Of a stretch of DNA of 64,000 bases, positions 1-13,100 are shown piece after piece. The DNA comes from Numida meleagris (Eukaryota > Chordata > Aves > Galliformes > Numididae). The stretch's first letter is position 1. Each line of letters starts with the position of its first letter. The DNA is taken from the NCBI RefSeq assembly GCF_002078875.1, contig NC_034415.1, positions 22,964,331-23,028,330 of the forward strand, written 5' to 3'. The notes under the pieces are model-generated. The model made no database searches, was not told the origin of the DNA, and saw nothing but the letters and a program-made list of their open reading frames with translations. The translations under genes were made by a program, and so were the position numbers.

Positions 1-2243
1 CTCAGGCTATGAACCAGAATGTCTTCCAAGATTATACTGTGGGTAGACAAGGACTAGCACTGCCAGTCAACTTGAGTTCAACACAACAGTCACCATCTTC
101 AAGGGTGCCAAGTCACAGACTGCTGTCACGACCAATGGTAATTTCTCAGGGCAAATTCTTTGGTAGGCAGACCCCTCAGCTCTAAGCTGCAAGCTGACAT
201 GCGATACACTAAATCATGCTCTGGTTAAAGGAAATCAGCTTGCAAAAACGTATTGAAATGACCCCAGGCTCATGAAGTATTGATGGAAGGTCTTCATTTA
301 AGTTCTTATTTGCTTGAAAAATAATAAACATTCTTTTTTCCTACATCCTTTATGTGGTTTCCCTTTGATGAGTAATAAATAAAAAGGCAGTTAAAAACAG
401 AAAACAAGTGCAAAGCCCTAGATCTGAAAGGGACAAAGACTCCATCTGTTACAGAGAAATCCAGCAATCCGAGTACCAGCACAGAGCCCACCTGCCAAAA
501 AGGTTTTATGTTTATGTTAAGTGTGGCTTTAAGGAACAGAAATGTTCTTGCAGATAAAGGCAGCCACAAGAATGACTAACCGAGATGCACAGACAATAAT
601 TCCCTCCTTTGATTTCCTTTGCTGTCACCACTATCGGTTAGACATCTGAATGAAAATCAGCTTAGAAACTTTGATCCCTTTAAAAACAGAAAAACAAACC
701 CCATAATCCAGAAATCCTTAGAGGAATACAGAACTTCAGTGGCCTCCTACGCACTGCCATCAGTGTGAGGCTGCAGCTGTGGGGAGGGGACGAGTGGGGC
801 CCTGTCCTCCCCAGCAGCCCCAGGCCTCACCACACAGGTGACGCACAGGTGTCCTTTGCTCAGACCCATGTGAGGGGACTCTGCTCTTCAGCCCCATGAG
901 GAACAAGGCTCTCCTCACGGCTTGCTGCTTTGTGGGCTTAAAGGAAGGGGAATTTATGACTGGTATTCCTCTGGAGAGGATTAAGCAGACAGCTCTACCA
1001 AAATGGAGACCCGCAAGGACTTGAGGTATTCTAGACAGATTTGTTTTCCTCCTCACTGTGTTTTGCTTCTGATATACCCAGGCTCTGAAGTACTGGGCCT
1101 GCTTCTCTCAGACCTCCACCTTGGGTGATGCCTCAAACATAGGCAAAGCTACTATACCTCTGCACTCCCCATCCTTGGGTACTGATGCCCCAGAATAAAC
1201 ACTAACACTGTGCATTAGGTATAAGAAACTCCAAATTGCAGAAACATCAATTGCTTCAGCACAAAAAGCTCAAGATCTGCTATAAACTCAGAGAACAACC
1301 TGCTCACACAAATGTCGTGGAGCTAGAGACTTCACAGGTGACCTCCTGGTCACCCTAGTGAGCTCCTGCTGGGTCCAGGATGCCAGCACAGCTCAGGAAA
1401 GCAAGCCAAGCTCTGGAGCACAGAGGAGAATGACCCATGGGTCCTGTTCCCAGTTATTTCCTCCAAGCTGGTGCAAAGCCATTTCTTTTAATAGCATTGG
1501 CCCTGGCTTACCCCAGGCAGCCTCCCTGCAGGGCACACGATCAGCATCTGAGTTGGCTTCGCACGCTTCCTCTCTTCAGTGACCTTCTGGGCTGTGCTCC
1601 TGCCCACCCCATTAACTCATCCTTAGGGGATGAAGCCACACATGAAATACCTGAACTTTCCAAAAAAAGCCCATCACATCCATGGCCACTAAGCACAACG
1701 TTTCCTGCCTGTGCCCTCCACATAGCCAGGTGTCAGACACTCAGGTCTGAAGCAAACCTCATTTTCCTCCCCTCCTCCAGCACAGCAGTCCTATAAATGG
1801 CTTCCACCCCAGTCCCCATTTCTGCAGGCCTTTTTGAAGGGCTCAGCCACCAGAAGCCAGCCCCATTATCTGCTACAGGTCAGGTGTCTCCTCTCCTCAA
1901 CAGGCAGCTTAGAGGTGCAGCACGCACCCTAAATTGTGCCCTTCAGGAGGGCTATGGGGAACAGCACATTCCTCCAGCCCCCACACCCTGCAAAGGAGCG
2001 CTGGCCCCAGTGTTCCAAAAAATGAAGAGCAGCTCTGAAAAACAACAAGCTTTAACACCCCTGCACCCTGACCATTAACTATAATTGTATTCTACATCAA
2101 TCACGCGAGTTTTCCCCTTAAATGTTATTAAGTATAATTTCTGCTATGCAAATAGTTCCAGCTTCATTAATGGATTTTTGGTTTCCAGTAGAAGTTATTC
2201 TTTGATGAAAGTCTCCAGATGTTAGTATCTGAAAAAAAGTATT

Positions 2244-2260
2244 GGGGGGGCGGGGAGGGG
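2244..2260 (+). other. G-quadruplex-type G-run cluster
   Basis: Seven, four and four G residues are separated by single bases (C, A). The seven-G run can supply two tracts, so the pattern meets the four-tract G3+N1-7 rule. Confidence 0.55.
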
Positions 2261-2741
2261 AAGGAGGAAGAAAATTCTCTCCAATGCAATGTAAAAAGGT
2301 CCACTGGAGAGAGGGGGTTGGGAGAGATAGGAATATAATTAAAACAATTAAAATTCCTATCTCATGACCATTTACAGATGCTCCAAAGTGGCTCTAAATT
2401 AAAGGGAAATGTCACAGAACATGGATGCTTCTGCCAAAAAGCAGCATTAAAAATGACAAATTCCAAACAGCCTGAAGACTCTTGTTAAATCCAAGGAGCT
2501 TCACAGCTCAGCCAAGTCAAACCAAGGGGATAGACCAAAAAAATGAGTACAAGACCCAGCAGTCAGCTGCAGAAATGAAGGAGAGGTGACTGGGGAAAAG
2601 CCATCCTGCAGAATAACCAGTCAACGTGAGACCTAGAGATTTTTAGATTTATTCCCACCATATCAGAGATCTTCTCTATCACCTTGTCATTAATGGACTC
2701 AGCCTTTCTGTTACTGTGCTCCCAGTTACTGCCTTCTCCAG

Positions 2742-2743
<2 letters not shown>

Positions 2744-2771
<28 letters not shown>
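2744..2771. repeat. Poly-T tract (28 T)
   Basis: The longest homopolymer in the window. No retrocopy body was recognised next to it. Confidence 0.9.
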
Positions 2772-2774
<3 letters not shown>

Positions 2775-3483
2775 TGTCTAAGTTTAAGATATCTAATATC
2801 CAATTTTGCTGAATAAAGATTCTACACCCCCCTCTGGAAAAAAGACCCAACCGTGTCACAAAACAACAACCCAAGTCTCAAAGCAGTGGAGAGAGGAGTC
2901 TGTAGGGCCTGTGTATCTTATGCTTTTTTTCACTTTTTTTTTTTGGTTTTGTTTCTTCCCCCCTCTTATCCACATTGCAAGGAAAAAGCTCTTTTGAAAT
3001 ATTTTCTCATTTGTACTGTGAGGAACCTCTGCCAGTGTGCTTGGGTGGGAGACCTGTTTTTATTTTTGTTTGCTTTTCTTAAAAAAAAATAAATAAATCA
3101 ACGAAGGGGCCATCTGCCTAAACTTCCCCTTACACTTTTCCACTTAGGCTTTCACCAGAGAAACTCAATTATAAGAAATACAATAAATATTTATTGAACT
3201 GGTGAAAGCACTAGCATATGCTGCACACGCTCTGTTTTCCTGGATATTTTTTTCCCCCTGCATCAAGCCCTTGTTCTGTCAGAATTGTTTTCATGTTAGT
3301 ATTACTCAGTCACTCCCCATGTGTCAGTAAATGCAAAACATGCCTGCTGTGAGACAGAGAGCGCGGGTGCCACTTTGCAGTTCCTCAGGATGCGAGCTGG
3401 CACAAAGACAAAGCACACACAAAGGATGACAGGCACCACAGCCTGCTTTTCCAAACAACAAACTGTGGAAATGATAATACCTT

Positions 3484-3508
3484 GGGAACGGGGCTGGGGT
3501 GTGGGGGG
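3484..3508 (+). other. Canonical G-quadruplex motif
   Basis: Four G tracts of 3, 4, 4 and 6 bases are separated by AAC, CT and TGT loops. This is a textbook G3+N1-7 pattern in a locally GC-rich patch of an AT-rich region. Confidence 0.65.
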
Positions 3509-5954
3509 AGGATGCACATAGGCTTCAAGAAGCTGAAATTCAGCTGTCCTTGGTGCGGGAGGGGAACTGCCTTGGCGGAAAGCGGACCCGCATGGCACAG
3601 CTGCTTCTGGAAAGCAACATCTGTGCATGGGGTCAGGTATTACAGCCTGGTAGCACAGCCTATTAAATAGCCATCTGTAGATGGTTTGCTTATTTACAGG
3701 CATTTCAATAGCACAGCTCATCATTTCCTAATAAATGTTAACGAACTTGGCCATATCATGCTGCTGCAAAGGAGGCACGTTTTCGTTCCCTTTCCAGCTG
3801 ACAACAGACATTAACTCTGGATGCCTTCACTTGCAGTCAGACCAGTCCCTCTCCCCTGGAAGAATGCCGGAGGACTACCCTAGGACTCAGGAGAGGGGGA
3901 TTTGGCTCAGGCTGTTTTCTCAGTCCCTGTCCAAGTCACCGAGGATCCAACTTTCAGAGCACTTGGGCATTGCTCAGCACCACTGGGCCAGCTGCCAGAG
4001 CCACATCCAGTGCAAGCACTGGAAGAACAATCAGCTGAAATCATCTCCAGGGACCAAAGCTGGGCATCTAAAATGAAGAGCATGGACCTATATGATCTGA
4101 TCTCACATCATACAGAAAGACCATAATACAGTCCGGAAATTAGCTCAGCCTTTCAGCTCGCAGCACAGTGCCAGAAGAAATTATAGGACAGGAAATTATT
4201 GTTGACTGGATCCATCATTATTCTTTTACCATCTGTTACCTTCAGGTTTAGTGTTTTTCATAGCTCATGGATTAGTAGAGAAACGTAGTGCTGTTTTTCA
4301 GCAATTGCATTCAATTTTTACTGACCAGAAGCTGAAAGAATAAGCTCATATCTTGATCAGGGGCTCACCTTCAATTCCCAGGGAAGATTTCTGTCATGAA
4401 AAATGTTACAGAATCATTAATGAGCAGTTATATCAGAGACCTATTTAATCTCTCATCCATCAGATGGCACCTTTGGCATTGCCATGACCCAGGCTTCCCA
4501 CAACGCCTGGTACTTACATAATGGTTCACCTTCTCTAAGCATTTAATTGGCATAATAGATTAATGTTTATGGATTATCTTACTCAGAAGGAGACCACCAT
4601 GTTCTGGGTTTCTGGTATCCCCTTCTTTTGGGGCATAGGCTTTAGTTGCTGGACAGGAACAGCTCATTAACCTCTTAGTGTCCAGCATTTTGTAAGCTTT
4701 AAGCAATGGGCTACAAATTCTCCCACAGTTGTCCATTATGGCTAGGCCAGTCAACATCTAACACTCAAAATGGCATCAGCTTCCTCTTGCCATAAGAAAA
4801 GAGCGGACACTTAGGATACTACTGAGGGTCAGGTGGCACCATCGCCTTCAGCTGGCATCTCCAGTAGGATGCTATGTGACACCATGATCATCCAGAACAT
4901 TATCATGAACATTTGGTGGGATATCAGAGTAAGCATACACTCAACCACTGAGTCCTCAAATGGATTTGTTACCATACTTGCCCATCCATCCACTGTGCAG
5001 AATACATGTTCACACTGCTACCACCATTTACAGAATCAGAACCAACAAGCAAGTTTACTTAGCGTGTAACGTTAGGTATCTCTTCAGCAGAAACATCTTA
5101 GCTAAAGCAAGTTGTGATTCCTTTAGTGGTGTGAAGAATTAGGAACCATTGAGTGACAAGCAGCTGGGTACCAGAGAGGAGACTCGCTCACAACAGTCCA
5201 TTCTGACTGCTAAATCAAGTAATCTCAGCAGTAACCATCCTCTATTTCCACAAATAATATCCAAGAAAGGGTCCAGAAGCTCATTTAAATTTGTGCTGCA
5301 CATTTTTCTCCACCAAATAGCCCCTTCCCCCAGGAGCACCAAGTACCATCTCCACTGCTGGCTCCAGCTCCCAAGCTTGAGGCTCATCAGGAGACTCCAG
5401 CAGAGAGGGAGACATGCTAAGTCAGGTCCTAAACAAACTGTGCTAAACTAATGTTCCTATTAAGCAATCGTAGAAGTTTTCCAAAGCCTCGAACCGCTGG
5501 AATAATTGCAACCCATGTCACTAGGCTGTCTGGCACTCAGCATGTCCCACCCCCATTAAAGGCATGTACACCCACATACAGGCACCCTCAGCAAGCAGAG
5601 GAAAGCTGTTTTAAATGTCTGTGCTTCCCTCTTTCAGCAAAGGATACCAGCATGCTCACTTCAGTCAATGAACACTGTTCTTAAAGGATAACCACCAGCT
5701 TAAGAGAGGGCTTAGCAAGCACAAATGCTGCCTGTAACAAAACACTTTAGGAGAGAAGTAATATTCTTAGGCACCTTCCTTGGATAGGATTTAATAAGTG
5801 TGAAATCAATGTTATAATCAAACATAATACTCATTTCCTAGAATAATCCTCTGACACAGCAGTTGCTATTTCAGCTGATTAGAAACATTGCTCAAGTAAT
5901 AGAAATTCCTGATCAGTAACCCAGGAGTCCAAGGCAAGGCATTTTTTTTTCCTT

Positions 5955-5984
5955 AAAAAAAAAAAAAAAAAACAACAACAACAA
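5955..5984. repeat. A18 tract running into (CAA)n
   Basis: Eighteen A residues are followed by four CAA units, preceded by a nine-T run at 5942-5950. Confidence 0.85.
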
Positions 5985-8900
5985 ATAAACCTAAGGCAGT
6001 TACTTCCCTTCATCCTAAATGTTTACAAGTGGAGAAACACCTGTAGGAATTCTTCTGTTACCATCAACTTAAACATCGTGTTCTCCCAGCAGCAGATAAA
6101 TAATGGATGATTAAGCTTTTGATGCCTAAACGCTGATGTGTTTGGGATTAACAGGCAAACCTGTGCTCTTAAGGTCTGTTTTATATTTTATTTTTCATAT
6201 TTCAATAGGCAGGAGCAGGGAGGGAATTTCAGGCTGTGAATCTCAGCAAGGGAGCACAGGAAAGACCTCAGGCAACAGCAATGGGATGCTGCCAGTCCTA
6301 GGTGAGTTCTACAGGTGGGAAGCATCTATTTTCAAAAGGCTTCCTGTCAGACAAGATAGATTTCAATAAGGAGATGAAACTGATGGGAGGCTTTTTTTCT
6401 GCATTTGTGCCTGCTTTTGGTAGAGCAGATCGGCGCATGCATGAAGGAGTTACGACTTGACAGCACGTTGTAAAGCTTTCCCTTCTTATCAAGACAGAGC
6501 AGCTGAGACAGCCTCTTCTGTATCTGGCTTTTTAATTGAAAGATTAGAAGTTCTTTTATGCAGTTGGCATCAGACACGACATTTCAGAAAAGCCACCCAG
6601 AGTCCAGGTGCTTGATAATCCCACAGCCTGCAGGATGGCCAGGGTCACTACATGGGAGAGGACGGGCCTGGTCCTTCACCAGCAGATCAACTTGTGCCAA
6701 TGGAAAGAGCTCCATCCAGCTCCCCCATCACAGCTGGGTGTGCTTCAAGTCCAGTGCCGGGGCTACCCCAATTTGCCGTAAAGAGAAAATTCTTCCAAGA
6801 GACATCCTGATCCCCATCTCCCAAGTGCTTCCTGGCACCAGCACTGTGGGACTGGAGAGTGCTCAGGGTGAGGGCCCTGATGCAGGCAGCTGAATACTGG
6901 GCTGTGGCTCAGGCTGAAGGGGCTCTGGGGAAATGCAGACCTCCTACATTGCAGCCAGCTGCAGCTTCTGGAGCAAGCCTAGGAGAGGGGATTCGACTGG
7001 AAAGAGCAGAAAGGACAAGCCAGCAGCAGTGCTGGAGACTCTTTGGTTGTGCAGCTTGAGCACCAGATTTCATTCATTTAACCCATCTTTGACTCCTGTA
7101 ATCCTCCAGAGAGGCAGAAAACACTTCTTGGCCAACGCCCCCCATCACTTTAAAACTGAGGAACCCAAAAGCTCAGACTGTAAAGTCCTATCTTCACCGC
7201 ATAGCAGAGAAACGAAGCAACTGACAGCACACAGAGAAACAGAAGCCAACAATAAACACCTTCACAAGAGATGGTCCCTGTCAAAATAAACACAGATGCA
7301 CATTTCCACTTGTTATTGCACTGCCATACACAGCCCAAGATAGTTCCAGACTCAGATTCATTATTACGAGGAACAGACAAAGAAAATGAAGATAGCATCA
7401 TTAAAAATGAAGATATTGTCATTAAGAGAGAGCACCTTGTGCAAACATCCTCTGCTTCACATTGCAGTGCTGGGGGATGACACAAGCCCAGCCTGCTGAG
7501 GTGGGTTGGCATCCCTGGCACCCCAGTGCCTGGAGGTGCAATCACTGCCAATAAGCCAAACTTCGTTTTCTCCTACCTGAAGAAAATGAAACACCACTTA
7601 AATGGGAGGATGAGAATTTTTCCAGCTGAGAATCTGGTTCTCTTATGTTTGAATAAGGCTTTAAGGAAAGAGTCAGTAAAAGAAAAGGAAATTTGCCTCC
7701 CTTTAAGCCTTGCAGAACTCATCCATCACCCATCTGTCCACCTTGCACCTCATTATTTATTATTCAGAACTCAACAAGCCAGCATGCCAGTTAAGATTTT
7801 CTCTGAAGAAAGCTGGCATCTAGACAGACAGCGACTGCTATCAAAATGTTTCTTTTCTATTTCTCTGCCCTCCCTCACTCCATCCTTTGCAGTGGGAATA
7901 AATACAAAACCTTTAAATAAAATGGGTTTTAAAGAAACAGCAAAAACAAGATGGAAACAAAACAAAACACAGAAATCTGTTTTCTTTAGTTAGACTTTAC
8001 CAGGCCTCCATTAAATCACCCTTCTGGTTCCTTTCCTCCTCCTGAGTTCATAATTATAGGAGGTTTGGTCTCAGGCATGTGTAAAGCTTCTGGGTACATG
8101 ATGTGCTTGTTCAAACCAGAGGTCCAAAGCATAGCTACAGCCACGTTGCATCTTTTCTTATCATCGCTAATGAGATAACTTAGCTTAGTGGCGTTATTTC
8201 AAACCCAGAACACAGTAGTGGCCTTCAGGAATCCTCCCTTCATGCAGCACTTGGTAGCATTGTCCAGAGGACTGGCTGAGACCAGATCCCTAGTGCACCA
8301 CGAGCCGCCCACAGAACTCCTCCAGCATCACAACCTCCAGGTTGCTCATGAAGTCATGGCCTGGCTCATGGGTCAACTGACCGCTGCGCATCTGAATCAT
8401 AGTTAAGGTATCTAGCTCTGGGTTTGAATTCTCAATACCTGATGCACTAAAAGAGATAAATGCATGACTGCAGCCCTCATCTCCTCTATTTCACATTTGC
8501 AGGAGGGTTTAGCAGGGAGCATCACTGCCAGCCACACAACACAGGCCAAGCTGGGGCCACGTACTGGCTCAGGTTAAAACACATGCTTTAAAATAAAGCC
8601 CCAGGTGCCTCTGAAAATAAGACCTGTGGCCCAGACAGAGAACACTCTTGTGACAAATACGGAACAGGGTAAATAGGGTGCCTTCCTCTCCATAACACTT
8701 TCCAACTTTTGTATCTTGCATCAAATAACAACATCCTCCTTTATAACACTCAGAGCAAGAATATTTATTAGGAAAAACATAAGCCAGAAAAGGTGAGATT
8801 TCTCCCCCCTGCTCTGTTATCTCAAAGTTTCCTGCCTGTCAGTCTCACACATTGGCTGATGCGTTCTTTCATGTAATACATAAATATAATTTATGCAGGA

Positions 8901-10000
8901 ATGTATCTGCCAGTGCGCGTGCTGCAGGGCTCTATCTCGTGCACACATATAGCACATCCAGGAGCTAACAGCTTACTGAGAGGCTGTGTCAACAGTTAGA
9001 CGTGATGAATATGGGGAAAGGTGGGTTCCTTTTCTCAGACTGGAACTTCCCCTGAGCAAGAAGCACAGAGCTCAGGCAGAGAGCAGGCAGTTTGGAAAAG
9101 AACCATAAAGCTGTGTGACATGGGCTGGGCTTTGGTGTACATAAGCACATGGTGTTCCCACCCCCTGTTACAGGTGAGGAGCTTCCAGCCCTGGTGCGTC
9201 CTGGTCAGTCACATGTACCTCCAGCACCAAGAGGTACATACACATATGGCACCATCTGGTAAACCAAATACATTTATTATCCCCTTGGTGTTTGTGGGAT
9301 GCTGAAGCCTGGTTGTGATGCAAGGCAGCACCCACAGTGCCTCGCGCCCGTTGTACACTGAGACTGCATCAGGTGTGGTAGCAGAGCTGTGTCTCTATCA
9401 GTCTCCCCCACTAAGCATCATGTCACCATCATAACACGTTACCGAGAGCATTGGAAGATGTCATTCAGACAGTGCTCAGCTTCACATGCACAATCCAAAG
9501 CAGAGTGTTCTGGGACAGAATTGGTCTTTTCAAATATCTCATCTCTAGAAACAGCAGCAGAGTTTAAATGTCAATTATTTCATAAATATAAACCAGTAAG
9601 ATTTACGGTTCCCTACTGTTGTTCTTTTTCTCCTTTTTTTCTTATTTTATATGTATCTGCTTTACTCCTTTAGCTGCTTACTCATTTGCACTTACCTTTT
9701 AGTCTGATCATGTAAAAGGTTTTGGAAGAAGTACAGAGGAAGAATAAAAACATAATGGTTTCTCACTGCTCGAGGGCATAACTCTAATTAAAAAGAACAT
9801 TCTTGCTTTTAGCACCCAGACTTCTCCCTCTTCAAAATCTGAACTTTGACATTTTCAAACTGAGATTTAAAACAAGAAAATAATCCTCAGTACCGCAATG
9901 AAGGACTGCCTGCACTGTACAATGGAAGAGGGTTGGAGCGAGGGAGAAGAAGGTATGAAACCAACAGCCTTTATATGGAACTGGTGCTAGGAAAGGAAAT

Positions 10001-10192
10001 CATAGAATCATTAAGGTTGGAAAGATCACAAAGATCATCTAGTCAAACCATCAACCCATCACCACCACCACACCACTAAATCATGTCACTCAGTTAGACA
10101 TCTACCCTTTCCTCAAACACCTCACCTCCACGGATGATGACTCACCTCTCTGGGCAGCCTGTGCCAATGCCTCACTACCCTTTCTGAGAAGG
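10001..10192 (-). mobile_element. CR1 LINE 3'-end fragment
   Basis: The plus strand starts CATAGAATCATTAAGGTTGG, the complement of the CR1 3' terminus, followed by the 'AGATCATCTAGTC' segment. The characteristic 'CTCTGGGCAGCCTGTGCCA' and 'CTCACTACCCTTTCTGAGAA' blocks follow. CR1 copies are normally 5'-truncated, as here. No reverse transcriptase coding remains. Confidence 0.9.
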
Positions 10193-13100
10193 CTAAAGGA
10201 GTTCCATGCAACACCAGTGTGCCCAAAGCTATCTATATGATGTGGAAAAACACTGGTGCTACACATGAACCTCTTTTTGCAGATGCTCCAGTTTCTAAGT
10301 CAATGCCCCAAGCAATGCTACAAGGGCTACCTTGGGCACCTGTAAGTTGTAATGCCTCTGCTCCTGTAGTACTCCACAGTACAGTATGACTTTCCCAAAT
10401 GATTCCCTTTAGTCTTAGATGCTCCTCCTCCCTCCAAGCCAGGTGATTTAAGACCCTCTTAGAAACCTCCCTTAGATGGTCTTAGGTATATAAAGCAACA
10501 GAACATTTTAGCACTGAACAAACAGGATGTTCACAGCAAAGGCCACCTTATTCCATATACACTGGAGAATGGCCCTTGTTACTGTAGAAATGAGAAAGAC
10601 ACTACTTAAAAATGAGAAGAGGAGAACATTGGTTAGCAGAAGTCTAACACTGTCTTTCCACACATTGTGGTCAACAAACCTTACTCACATGTACCTGTGG
10701 AGCAAACCCCAACCCCGCAGCCAGAAGCTCTAGCAAAAACTTCAGGGTCAGGCCAAGCAGCGCTGGGTTAGAGCTCCTTGCTCACCAAGCAGCTATGGAG
10801 GCATCTCTGGTTGCAAAAACTCCCACATCAGCAGCTCCTAACCAACAAATGGCCAAGATTTTCCTCTCTTTAACTGTACAACCTTATAGTCAGAATAGCC
10901 AAACAGGTCATGTTGTATTTCTGCTGCAAATTTGGCATCCCCACAGCAACTAACTCCTTGTTCCCTGCCCTTGATCCTACTTCAGGGGGCACACGTTCTG
11001 CTGCCCTTTTAAGTCCTTGGGTGAACTGGCAGAGCAAAACCCAAATAAGCCACAGGTGCTGCTAAGGAGTCATAGGTGTGGCAAACTAACACATTGATTC
11101 CTGCAGTGCTTTTGCTTGTGCTCCCTTTACTTTTGTGATAGATAAACTGTAAATTTAAAAGGAAAAAAAGCACATTTTAGAATTAGGTATTACAATCACC
11201 TAAAAGTCATTCAGTCTTAGATTTGGAGTGGGAAAGATACAGAAAAGGACCTCAGAAAAATAAAATCAGTAGACACAAGATAAATAATTTTTTTCAGGTT
11301 TGGAATCAAGATTCATTGAAAGCCGCAACTCTGACAGGTGTAATAATTAAAAACTGGTAGCAGTTTAAAATTAGCACATACTACTCTATTTTAAGTTCAA
11401 CAGATCACACAGCATATTTCATTTCTTCATGTAACAGGAACAGTTCAACTGTTATATTCCATCACTTTGAAGGAATATTAGCATTATTTTTCTTTCATAT
11501 TTCAATTCACAGGAAACATTTACTAACAGAAAATCAAAAACTGCTTATGTGTGGGTTTCCATGCTGAAATTCAGTTCACCAGCTAGTGGAAACAAGGGAC
11601 TAAATTCTTTCACTAGTTCACATCCAGCACATATTCCTTTGCAATATGCTTGTATCTAGGACTAATGTGACAGAGCAGACATGCTTTACAAGTGAGAAAT
11701 CTGCTCACCAATGGGCAGCCCCACTGCCTTGCCCCTGCAGAAAAGCAGATCCTCTACAGTCCACCATTAACCCACCTAGCAGAAGCCCTGAGCTCCCGAA
11801 GCAGAACACTGATGAAGAGCTAGCAGAAGAACATGTGTTGCCCATAGAAACATTTTTTCAAGGAGCATCCTTGTGACAGGATGTGCTGGAAAACTCAGAA
11901 GCAGCTGCAGGATAATTTATTGTTGATTTGGAGTTCTCATCCCCTGTAATGACTTTAACTAGCTGCCAGGTGATTGACCTGCTCCATCCATCAGATGCTT
12001 CAAAGAAAGATAAAACCACACTGGAAGCATTACTACAGATAGATTTTTTTTCCCCTTTGCTCATTTGCAGACAAGAGAGGAAGTGTTTTTCTTAGTCTTT
12101 ATTGGTAACAGCAAATACATAAGCATGCATGTTGCTGTGAAGGAGTCAAAGGGAGTAAAAAGCAAGATCTCTTCAGATCAGAAACCTTCAGAAGTTCTGG
12201 ACATGCATCCAAAAGCCAGCTCTTACAGAACTCCAGTTCCCAGACTACTTTTGAGATGGAAGAAGGGAGGCATGGACCATCCCATCTCCACCCGTGAGAG
12301 GTTTGGATGGTTTGAGAATTTCTATCAGAACCACAATTCCACAATCATTGTCCCCAAGGAGAGAAAAAGTGAAATGACCATCTGTTCTACTGGAGTTTTG
12401 TTTCTGGGGGGGTTAATTCACTCTAGCAGTTACATCTGAATGAGAGCAGAGGCTGCGAAACTCACCCACTAAGCCAGAACCCACAGAAGTTTTTTTTTCC
12501 TTCAAATCATTCAAGAGTGATTTAGACACTTGAAAATAGCCCCAGACCTCAGCCAATTGTTTGCAAGTGCGACACAGTCCAATTGCAATTATTCTACTGA
12601 TTGATCTTTAAGTGATAGATTTTCAAAAGAACCTAATAAAGAAAAGTGTTCCCATTCAAAGGTAATAGGATTGATACCTAATCTGTTTAGGATCCTCTGA
12701 AAAATCCACTTTAAATTGACCTGTGGAGAAGCTTCCCACTTTTGAGACTACGAGTTAGTAGAATTGACTATTACCATGTATAAATCTGATGAATGCTAAA
12801 TAAGATGCTCCTAAAGCATCTGCCCATATGTCTCCATCCTGGGCAATGCTATCCATTCTAATTCAGATCTGGACCTGTGCAATAGAAATACCCTAATTTC
12901 CACTAACCATATATTAGCTTTGCCATATGGGAAAAATATGCAGCAATGAGAGTGGTGACAGAGCCAGACTTTTTTCCATATGTAATCCACAGTAAAACAG
13001 AATTAAACCCAGGTCTCTCCTCAGGAAAAAGCCAGGTACAGACCACTTCTGTCCCTGTGAGGAGAGCCCAAGTTGCCTAGCAAACACTATTAAAAACTCT

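Larger units (their letters stand above)
1..10000. other. Non-coding stretch, no gene recognised
   Basis: There is no recognisable protein, exon or CR1 copy on either strand. The block holds a poly-T tract, an A18/(CAA)n tract and two G-rich motifs. Open frames up to 155 codons (7526-7993) occur but show no family resemblance. It is probably intronic or intergenic DNA 3' of BEND5. Confidence 0.7.

Noticed and set aside
2744..2771. Poly-T tract as the tail of a minus-strand processed pseudogene
   Set aside because: No gene-like body or target-site duplication was recognised next to it.
3302..3724. 140-codon minus-strand frame over the G4 motif
   Set aside because: Proline and cysteine runs arise from the G-rich tract on the other strand. 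There is no domain and no splice-consistent neighbours.
7526..7993. 155-codon plus-strand frame
   Set aside because: The translation resembles no family I know and ends in low-complexity lysine/threonine-rich sequence; treated as chance.
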